DNA of 41,570 nt from Exilibacterium sp. Lineage in GTDB: Bacteria > Pseudomonadota > Gammaproteobacteria > Pseudomonadales > Cellvibrionaceae. The notes beneath the pieces were generated by a model. That model worked only from the letters and a program-made list of their open reading frames with translations. It did not search any database and was not told where the DNA came from. This document shows positions 25,846 through 32,945 of the stretch, piece after piece. The position numbers and the translations under genes were made by a program. Position 1 is the first letter of the stretch; the number at the start of each line of letters is the position of its first letter. The DNA lies in NCBI GenBank assembly GCA_028280195.1, contig JANQMH010000013.1, forward strand, positions 1-41,570. The letters run 5' to 3'.

Positions 25846-27222
25846 TTATCCATTGCACGGCTGCGATGGTGGATTGACACCATTACCTACCTTTTGATTG
25901 GCCCAGTGAATCATCCGCGCGAATGTGGCGCGAGCATTGATGTGCAAGTTTAAGCCATGACCTGTTCTTTTAACGACCTTTGTCTGCAAACAGGCTTCAG
26001 GGACAAAAAAATCCGCTTCATAAGCCTTGACCTCACTGGCGCTGGAACAATCGACAGCGCCGCCACAGAAAACGGCATCAAACTCTCCCACTAAAATCAT
26101 CACAGGAACGTCAATTTGCAACGTTTCCGCAAAGGGCAAGGTAAATGCGAATTCACCAATAGACACGGTTTCTTTGGTGTCCTCATCTACGGCAATGACT
26201 CGTGATCGTGATGTAGGCGGGTGGTAAAAGAGCGATTCGCGCGTTCCGGGAATGGTCGTGAAATAATCGAAATTGGGAAATTGATCCAAGAAACGGGGGT
26301 CAAACGTAGCCGGGTAATAAGAATTTGGCGCAAGATCGAGAAAGTCAGGGTTTAAGTTGTGCAAAAAGCCCGTCAAGATAAGGCCGTCAACATCTCCCGG
26401 ATAATTTGCCGCCAAATCCACCGATATTAAAGAGCCCAATGAATGGCCGACCGCAATCACTTTGTCAAAGGCCACCCCACCTACATCCCCATTACGCAAG
26501 GCCTGGACCACTTGGTGGGCGACGTAGGCATTGGACTCAACATCAACCAGGTAGCCATCCGGACGATCGCTTTCGCCAACTCCTATCCGTTCTAGATTAA
26601 GGGTAACATACCCTCGTTTGGTAGCCGTACGTACATAAGAATAGCGCCGTGGTTGAAAGGTAAAATCCCAGTAAATGCGGGAATAGGTTCCACCTGACAA
26701 GAGCAGTTGCACCGTCTTCCCCTCAGGGGAACCCTTAGAGCACAATGTACCCACAACATTGTAAACGGCGGTATCATCCGGGCTGAGATTCACCTGGAAT
26801 GTATGATCTTGACAACGCCGAAACCCTCTCGCTTCTGCGACATCAACCATTATAAGCTCATCTTCTTCGAGCAAAAATGCACCGGAAGTTGATTGGCTAA
26901 CGCGCAAACCGATATCCTCGGCCAATCGAGTCAGTGCCTGTTCGGCAGTGAGGATGCCGGAAACGCCTGCACTGGTGTACCGGCTGACATCACCAGTCGG
27001 CGGCACAACTTGGTGCCCGGTAACCGCTGTAAAATCCCACAGCGCTTGCACCAGCGGCTGAGCCGGAATATCGAAACGATAAGTGAGATTATCTGCAGCA
27101 GAACCCTGCCCCCAAGCGATTGGCCCGGCCAGCAGCACTAGCAGCAGCGCCAGACCGCGCCATCGTTTCAATTGACTGTTGTTTTCCCGGTATCCCTTGC
27201 ACGCCATGCTCAACGTCCCCAT
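25846..27222 (-). CDS. STN-domain alpha/beta hydrolase chimera (secreted)
   Basis: A 458-residue secreted protein combining two parts. Residues 1-39 are a signal peptide (GLALLLVLLAGPIAWGQ). Residues 48-120 are an STN domain, the periplasmic signalling module of FecA-type receptors, with YRFDIPAQPLVQAL at its start. From about 122 it becomes an alpha/beta hydrolase: nucleophile elbow VGHSLGS with Ser261, probable acid Asp382 (VGEFDAVFCGG) and His422 (TGHGLNLH), plus several cysteines suited to a periplasmic or secreted enzyme. Residues 1-121 match the receptor at 32946-35363 at 97 of 121 positions by my count. No TonB box or barrel follows. The substrate is unknown; siderophore or ester hydrolysis is only a guess from context. 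It is the last gene of the minus-strand series. Confidence 0.88.
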   Translation of the reverse strand: MGTLSMACKGYRENNSQLKRWRGLALLLVLLAGPIAWGQGSAADNLTYRFDIPAQPLVQALWDFTAVTGHQVVPPTGDVSRYTSAGVSGILTAEQALTRLAEDIGLRVSQSTSGAFLLEEDELIMVDVAEARGFRRCQDHTFQVNLSPDDTAVYNVVGTLCSKGSPEGKTVQLLLSGGTYSRIYWDFTFQPRRYSYVRTATKRGYVTLNLERIGVGESDRPDGYLVDVESNAYVAHQVVQALRNGDVGGVAFDKVIAVGHSLGSLISVDLAANYPGDVDGLILTGFLHNLNPDFLDLAPNSYYPATFDPRFLDQFPNFDYFTTIPGTRESLFYHPPTSRSRVIAVDEDTKETVSIGEFAFTLPFAETLQIDVPVMILVGEFDAVFCGGAVDCSSASEVKAYEADFFVPEACLQTKVVKRTGHGLNLHINARATFARMIHWANQKVGNGVNPPSQPCNG

Positions 27223-27355
27223 TCACTGTCCTACTGCGGTGACAAAATTCACCGGCTCTCAGTAATGAAGACACGCCAGACGGCTTTACCCGTAAAAATT
27301 GGCTGAGAGTTTTATGCAACAAGTGTTATCGGGGTCGCCCAGGTGCGAGTGGGCA
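26859..27355 (-). repeat. Segmental duplication, copy 1 (leader plus STN domain of the hydrolase gene)
   Basis: This stretch aligns without gaps, at a constant offset of 8,141 bp, to 35000-35496. It covers the fecR tail remnant, the intergenic leader, the signal peptide and the STN domain. Similarity stops abruptly just after the FLL(E/D)ED codons, where the hydrolase sequence begins. Confidence 0.85.
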
Positions 27356-27477
27356 CATTTTCCGCGACAGGCAGCTCGGAGGCGTTGCGACCACCGGCCG
27401 ACGGACTGACTGGCAAGGCGTAGCCAGCTGCCAGTGCAACCCGCGACGCCAGGGGCAGCCAACACCCAACAGGCCCA
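27312..27477 (-). pseudogene. Remnant of a fecR 3' end
   Basis: The DNA upstream of the STN-hydrolase gene repeats the end of the intact fecR at 35467-36507: the GGCGACCCCGATAA region aligns with the fecR stop. The preceding frame (GGRNASEL, about 27400) recalls the FecR ending EVQGRNTLVL. Beyond about 27420 the likeness fades into the methyltransferase stop. It suggests that a second sigma/fecR/receptor copy once stood here. Confidence 0.55.
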
Positions 27478-28308
27478 TCACAAACCCAAACGATAGTGAG
27501 CAATGCGATAGTCTTTAGTCAAATGGCGAACAATAAAAGGCGCAAACCGCATCAGGGTACGCCATACAAATGGCATTTTTGCCACAATTTCAGGGCTGGC
27601 TTCTGCAAACGTTTGCGACCCGAGCAACTCGGTTCCGGGATGCCAAGTCTCAATTGACTTAGGGTCATTACAGGCCCACTTAAACCAGCTCTCAATCCCA
27701 AAACGTTTCATCCCCTTTTCTTGAGCTTGTGGTGTTGTCAGCTCTGAGGTGCAAATATCCGTAGCAAACCAGGCGCCTGGAAACTTCCTGGCGATCTGCA
27801 CAATAGCCTGCTTCACTCGTGACTCCTCAAGATAGATAATGACAGCTTCCGATAAAAAGAGCGTTGGTTTGCCCACTTTGAGAACGGGTTCCATCCATTC
27901 CTCATCGGTCACGCTTCCAGCAATCATTGTTCGACGAGGACTATCTTCGAAGAACAAACGACGCAAATCTATCGAATCGGGAAGGTCAAGCTCAAACCAC
28001 CTGGCTCGTCCATTGTCGATACGCTCAAAACGCGTGTTCAAACCACAACCAATCTCGACAATCGCTCCCTCCGGGTATTTCTCAAGAAAACGAAGCGCTA
28101 TTTCGTCAAAGATACGCGTGCGCACGCAAGCTCCTGACAAGCCAGAATTACCGCGCCATTTGCTAAAGTCATAATCGAGCTGGTCCACAATCTCCACTGC
28201 ACGTGGATCCTTCAACAGGCCATTGGGCCGGGCCGTTTCCAGCGCACGGCCGAACAGAGGAATCAATAGGGTTTCTTGAATCGAACCAAGATTTACAGTT
28301 TGTTTCAT
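27478..28308 (-). CDS. SAM-dependent O-methyltransferase, leucine carboxyl methyltransferase (LCM) family
   Basis: A 276-residue class I methyltransferase. The SAM-binding motif VEIGCGLNTRFERID is at about 84-98, followed by WFELDLPDSIDLRR and a FLSEAVIIYLEE segment, a combination typical of LCM/PPM1-like and polyketide O-methyltransferases. These methylate carboxyl or hydroxyl groups, often on small natural products. The frame opens at 28431, but the ATG at 28308 has an AGGGG ribosome site and gives the normal length. It lies between the ABC permease and the STN-hydrolase on the same strand, so a role in tailoring or detoxifying a secreted metabolite is plausible but unproven. Confidence 0.82.
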   Translation of the reverse strand: MKQTVNLGSIQETLLIPLFGRALETARPNGLLKDPRAVEIVDQLDYDFSKWRGNSGLSGACVRTRIFDEIALRFLEKYPEGAIVEIGCGLNTRFERIDNGRARWFELDLPDSIDLRRLFFEDSPRRTMIAGSVTDEEWMEPVLKVGKPTLFLSEAVIIYLEESRVKQAIVQIARKFPGAWFATDICTSELTTPQAQEKGMKRFGIESWFKWACNDPKSIETWHPGTELLGSQTFAEASPEIVAKMPFVWRTLMRFAPFIVRHLTKDYRIAHYRLGL

Positions 28309-28427
28309 ATATTGCACACCCCTCACAATAAATTGCAGATAGGAAGAATAAACTACGGTTTGGCCGGTTCCGGCATAAACAGTCTTGCACGCATCCCTAC
28401 CGGCGCGGCACAGGCAACCCCGCCAGA

Positions 28428-31400
28428 TCATTCGTCCTGGAGGCGGTTGTCGTCAAGCGAGCGCTCGTAGCCGTGCCCCGCGTAAAAGAGGTAGGCCCCG
28501 TCGAGCTTCGCGCCGAGCTCAGCCAGCGCCCCGGGCACATAGTCCTGCGCGGGCATGTCGGGACCGCGCACCAACAGACGGTGTTCCGCTTCTCGCTCCT
28601 GCCAGCCGCCGGCTTGCCACACCCAGCTCGACACCGTCGCGGCGACGCCGGCATCGCTGCGCGCGACGGAGACGTCACTCCTGACAGGTGCACCGAGCAA
28701 GGCGTCGAGGGCCTCGGGTCCGATCTGAAGCGCGAGCCGAGGCAGCAGCGCTGTCGAGGGTGTATCACCGTCGAGCACCGCCAGCATGGAGTCGGGTGTG
28801 TAGCCTGAAGCAGCGCCCCAGTTGTCCAGGGAGAGCGCAGCGTAGTATCCGAGCCAGGCGGCGTCCGCGTCCACCACCTGCGTGACCGGCTTGTCGATCG
28901 TCGCGAATACCTCCGCGATCGTCTCGGCCGCGCGCTTGCGCAGCGCGATGGCGGCCTCAAATCCGCTGCGCGCTTCCACGCAGCGCAGTGCCACCCAGCC
29001 TGCGGTGCCCTCGAGCAGCCAGCGCGCGCCGGCTTCGTCGCGCAGGTCGCTGCGCGCGCTGATGGCGTCGCGGGCGATCGCCGCCGCAATATTGTACTGC
29101 CGCTGCCAGGCGCCACTCCCGGTGCCATCGCTCTGCCAGGCGATATCCTCGGGCGCCCACAGAACACCGTCGTACAGGGCGATGTCACCGGTTTCGCGAG
29201 GCGCCTGCAGCACCGCTTCGATCACTGGCGCAGCGCCGAACTCCGCCGCGACACACTGCCGCAACGCCACCAGGTCTGCGGCGAATTTGTCGAGCAGGGG
29301 CAGGCGGGCCTTACCGACCAGGAATCGCGTGGACATACGCTGCTGCTCCGGCGGCGCCCCGGGCAGCCAGACGGATGCGAACGCCAGGACACCGCCGACG
29401 CTGCCGCGATCGGCTACGACATAATCCCTTGTATAGTCCCCTGTGCTTTCAGCGATCGCGACGGACCAGGACCAGGCGCCCGCGGGCGCGACCCCCTCGA
29501 GCGATCGCAGCGCAGCGGCCACCGGCAGGGGTGGCAGTTCGGCAGGCAGTCCCAGGCGTGCCCGGTCGCCGATGGAGCGCAGCAGACGGTCCGGGTCGTG
29601 GCCGAGCGTCGGCAACACATCCTGGGCACGCAGCCACACACCTGAGGCGTGCAGCCAGGGCGCGGCTTCGTCCTGCCATCCCTGGGGTTCGACGGCCAAC
29701 TCGAGCGTCAGCGTACAGGGCACTGCGCAGCCCGCCTCCACCGCGAAGTGATCGCCGTCGACCTCCAAATCCGCAGGCGCGCCGTTGCGCTTTGCGCCCA
29801 TCAGTGCGATGCCGTGGGGCAGGGTTCCATGGAGCCTGCTGGCGCGCAGGCCGTCGATGCGCCAGCGAACCTCGCCGATGCCAAGTGAGGGGTTCAGACG
29901 AACAGCGACGTCGCCGCCGCGCAGGGAGAAGGGCGCTGCCTGCGACCACCAGTCCCGCTCCCAGTCGCCATCACGCTGGAGGGCCTCGGCAGTGGACTCG
30001 TAACCGCCCTCGTCGACCAACCGAGTATTCAGCACGCTCGCGAGTGCCGCCAGCAGAACGCCTGCTGCAGCCGCCGTAAGCCCCGCGCCGCCGAGGGTGC
30101 GCTTGCGGGCGGCAGCGAGACGGTCGCGAAGCGTCAGCGCCGTGCCGCGGCGCCAGGCGATCCAGCTGGCGGCGAAGACGAGCAGAACGAGTGCCAGCTT
30201 CCAGCCGACGAGCGTCGCCACCATGGGCATCCACGGTGTCCAGCCGGTGAGTTCGGAAGGATAGGCATGGATCGGGACAACCACCGCGGCCGGCGGATAC
30301 TCCACTAGCTCCAAGTCGTGATTGATGATGGCGATGAAGGCCGCGAGGATCGATACGACATAGGCGGTTCCCGCCCGCCGGAAGAGCGCGTGTGCGAGCA
30401 CCGCAATCGCGCAGAGTTCCGCGAACGCCGGGAACAGTGTCAGCAAGACGTGGGCGAAGGGATAGATCGCGTCCAGCGACTGCGGCGCACCGAGCCCGGT
30501 TACCACCAGCGACGCGACGGCAGGCACGAGACACAGCAGAACCGTCAGCCCGAGCGCCGCAAAAAAGCGCGCCAGCAGCCGGATACCGAGGGGCACCGGC
30601 GATGCGTCCAGCCACTCGATGAAGCCGTCGTGATCGTCGCGGCGCATCAGTGCGCCGACGAAGCCGACGACCACGAACACGACGATGACGAAGTAGAACT
30701 CCACCAGGAAGCGCAGCTGCGCCTGGGGCGTCGGCACTAGCGGACCGTCGCTATGCCCAACGACGTTTACCCAGGAGCCCACCACGCCCATGACCGTGAG
30801 CAACAGCAGGGCGAGGCGCAGGCCGAAGCCCTGCAGGGAGATCTTCAAGTGCCATGCACACTCCGCGAAGAGCGCCCGCCACCAGTGCGTAACGACGATC
30901 GGCGCTATTATCGGCTCTAGGGGCGCCGTCGCGCGCGCCGCCGTCGACGCCGCTTTGGGGGCTTGCGAGCGCGGCGCGCGTTCCAGGGCCAGGTGTTCGC
31001 GTCGCAGGCGCAGTAGCAGCGCAGTCCCAAACGCGGCGCCCAGCAGCAGCCAGAACCCCCGATTGAGCAACAGAGCATCGGTGAAACCGATGATGGCGAC
31101 CTTTTTTTCCGCCGGCGTCCACGCGAGGGACTGACGTTCCGCTTCCGCGAAACCCGAGGGGTCGATGACAGAGGCGAGGAGCGGCGCCACGTCGCCCTCG
31201 CGCAGAACCATCAACGAGATCATCCACACGAGGCTCAGCAGCGCAGCGGCCGCAAAGGCCCCGGCATTGGATCGCGTCCAGGATGCGGCGACGAGGAACA
31301 GCATGCCCGTGGCGAGGGCGTTTGGAATGGTGAACACGACAAGAGACCAGGCAGTGGCCGCCCAGGGCACCGGACCGACGGCGTCCGCTGGCAGCGCGCC

Positions 31401-31820
31401 GAGCGTGACCAGCAGCGGGGCCAGGAGCAGGCCGACGCAAATCGAGGAGCCGAGGAACACCGCGACCACAAGGGCGCCGGTGAAGCGTGCAGCGATCAAC
31501 CAGGGCAGTGAGACGGGGCTCGCCAGAACCACCTCGTGAAGCTGTGCCGAGCGATCGCGGACTATAATCTGAGCAAAGAGCCAGGCCCAGGCGAAGAACA
31601 GCCACAGACACTGGCCCGACACCATGAGGTAGACGACGTGTGGGCTGTTGCGGTAGATGTCGACGGCGCCCATGCTGCGCATGTTGTCAGCGCTGAGCAG
31701 GATGATCAGCATATAGGCCGTCAGGCCGAAGAACACCAGCGGCGTGATCAGGCTCATAAAGCCCTGGCGGGCTTCGTAGCCCGCTTCGCGGAAGAAGAAA
31801 GCGACGCGCGAATGAGCCAT
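28428..31820 (-). CDS. ABC-2 type permease fused to a degenerate M1-peptidase-like domain
   Basis: A 1,130-residue membrane protein. The first part has about 12 membrane helices in two ABC-2 permease-like sets (about 20-330 and 385-640). The last 430 residues resemble the gluzincin domain of 'ABC permease/M1 aminopeptidase' fusions. The zinc motif HExxH is missing: the corresponding helix reads YNIAAAIARD, although the following WLLEGTAGWVAL keeps the conserved EG. The domain is therefore unlikely to be an active metallopeptidase. The frame extends to 32090, but that stretch is the complement frame of the ATPase gene and Arg-rich; the ATG at 31820 overlaps the ATPase stop (TGATG) and is the true start. 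Codon use is very GC-rich. Substrate unknown. Confidence 0.82.
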   Translation of the reverse strand: MAHSRVAFFFREAGYEARQGFMSLITPLVFFGLTAYMLIILLSADNMRSMGAVDIYRNSPHVVYLMVSGQCLWLFFAWAWLFAQIIVRDRSAQLHEVVLASPVSLPWLIAARFTGALVVAVFLGSSICVGLLLAPLLVTLGALPADAVGPVPWAATAWSLVVFTIPNALATGMLFLVAASWTRSNAGAFAAAALLSLVWMISLMVLREGDVAPLLASVIDPSGFAEAERQSLAWTPAEKKVAIIGFTDALLLNRGFWLLLGAAFGTALLLRLRREHLALERAPRSQAPKAASTAARATAPLEPIIAPIVVTHWWRALFAECAWHLKISLQGFGLRLALLLLTVMGVVGSWVNVVGHSDGPLVPTPQAQLRFLVEFYFVIVVFVVVGFVGALMRRDDHDGFIEWLDASPVPLGIRLLARFFAALGLTVLLCLVPAVASLVVTGLGAPQSLDAIYPFAHVLLTLFPAFAELCAIAVLAHALFRRAGTAYVVSILAAFIAIINHDLELVEYPPAAVVVPIHAYPSELTGWTPWMPMVATLVGWKLALVLLVFAASWIAWRRGTALTLRDRLAAARKRTLGGAGLTAAAAGVLLAALASVLNTRLVDEGGYESTAEALQRDGDWERDWWSQAAPFSLRGGDVAVRLNPSLGIGEVRWRIDGLRASRLHGTLPHGIALMGAKRNGAPADLEVDGDHFAVEAGCAVPCTLTLELAVEPQGWQDEAAPWLHASGVWLRAQDVLPTLGHDPDRLLRSIGDRARLGLPAELPPLPVAAALRSLEGVAPAGAWSWSVAIAESTGDYTRDYVVADRGSVGGVLAFASVWLPGAPPEQQRMSTRFLVGKARLPLLDKFAADLVALRQCVAAEFGAAPVIEAVLQAPRETGDIALYDGVLWAPEDIAWQSDGTGSGAWQRQYNIAAAIARDAISARSDLRDEAGARWLLEGTAGWVALRCVEARSGFEAAIALRKRAAETIAEVFATIDKPVTQVVDADAAWLGYYAALSLDNWGAASGYTPDSMLAVLDGDTPSTALLPRLALQIGPEALDALLGAPVRSDVSVARSDAGVAATVSSWVWQAGGWQEREAEHRLLVRGPDMPAQDYVPGALAELGAKLDGAYLFYAGHGYERSLDDNRLQDE

Positions 31821-32725
31821 CAGGCCGCCTCCCGCTGCGCAGTGAGCAGGGCGTGGTAGTAGACGTCCTCGAGGCGGGGCGCGCGCGCATTGTAACCCTC
31901 TTCTGCATCGCCGGAAATGACGACCCGCGTGCCGTAGGGCGTTGCCGTGGCGTGCAGCGCGTGCTCGGGCACCGATTCTTGCCGCGGCACCTCGCGCTCC
32001 CAGATCCGGCCCTCGAGTTCGGCCTTCAGCCTCGCGGGCGTGCCGGCGGCGACGATGCGGCCGCCCGCCATGATCGACAGGCGGGTGCACAGGTTCTCGA
32101 CATCCTCGACGATGTGCGTAGACAGCAGCACGACCGCGTCGCTGCCGATATCGGCGAGGATGCGGTGGAAACGACTGCGCTCGGCCGGGTCCAGACCGGC
32201 CGTGGGTTCGTCGACGATAAGCAGGCGCGGCTCGCCGATCAGCGCGACGGCGATGCCGAAGCGACGCAGCATACCACCGGAGTAGGTCGCCACGGCGCGG
32301 TGCGCATCGCCGTCGAGGTTGACCCGTTCCAGCAGGTGCGCAACCTCCTGCTTGCGGGCGCTGGCGTCGGTGCGACCCTTCAGCCAGGCGAAGCGTTCGA
32401 GCAGGTCGCGGCCGGCGACGCCCGGGTAGGCGCCGATCTGCTGTGGCAGGTAGCCGAGCCGGGAACGCAGACTGTCCGGATCGGCGAGGGCGTCGATGCC
32501 GTCGAGCGCAACTGATCCGGCATCGGGCTGCTGCAGTGTTGCCAGCGTGCGCATAAGCGTGCTCTTGCCCGCGCCGTTCGGTCCGAGCAAGCCATAGAGA
32601 CCGGGTGTGACCTCAAGATCGACGCCATCGAGGGCGGTCACTCCCCCTGCGTAGGTTTTTCTGAGTCCTGTTACGACGAGACCGCGTTCACTCACTTCTC
32701 GTTCCCTCACTTCTGGTTCACTCAC
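31820..32725 (-). CDS. ABC transporter ATP-binding protein
   Basis: A 301-residue ATPase of the ABC-2 exporter class. Walker A GPNGAGKS is at 48-55, the Q-loop in GYLPQQIG near 91, signature YSGGM at 148-152 and Walker B LLIVDEP at 168-174; a C-terminal extension of about 70 residues follows. It powers the permease at 28428-31820, with which it overlaps by one base. The N-terminus contains three tandem 15-bp units that each begin with GTG (32681-32725), so the exact start is uncertain; the first GTG has an AGAGGTG ribosome site. It lies 220 bp after the STN receptor. Confidence 0.92.
   Translation of the reverse strand: MSEPEVREREVSERGLVVTGLRKTYAGGVTALDGVDLEVTPGLYGLLGPNGAGKSTLMRTLATLQQPDAGSVALDGIDALADPDSLRSRLGYLPQQIGAYPGVAGRDLLERFAWLKGRTDASARKQEVAHLLERVNLDGDAHRAVATYSGGMLRRFGIAVALIGEPRLLIVDEPTAGLDPAERSRFHRILADIGSDAVVLLSTHIVEDVENLCTRLSIMAGGRIVAAGTPARLKAELEGRIWEREVPRQESVPEHALHATATPYGTRVVISGDAEEGYNARAPRLEDVYYHALLTAQREAA
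32681..32725 (-). repeat. Three-copy 15-bp repeat covering the ATPase start codon
   Basis: Units GTGAGTGAACCAGAA, GTGAGGGAACGAGAA and GTGAGTGAACGCGGT follow each other in frame (MSEPE-VRERE-VSERG). Each offers a GTG start, so translation might begin at any of the three. Confidence 0.7.
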
Positions 32726-32945
32726 TCAGTGCACCTCTGCCGTGAGTCGTTTGAGTCTGCTCCCGCGCACGCGATCCGGCGCTGCGCAATCACGGCAAAG
32801 GCGCAGTTGGGCAGGAAGGGCGCACAGAGTATGACGCCACTCATCGACGCGACTCGTTTCAATATGTCTGACGCGGCCGGCATTGCGCCGGAGACCCAGC
32901 GCACTGCTTATGCCGCTGCCCCTATCCACATCGCCGGGATCTCTT

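Noticed and set aside
31821-32090. N-terminal 90-residue extension of the ABC permease
   Set aside because: It is Arg-rich, lies wholly within the ATPase gene, and the ATG at 31820 overlapping the ATPase stop gives a normal membrane protein start.
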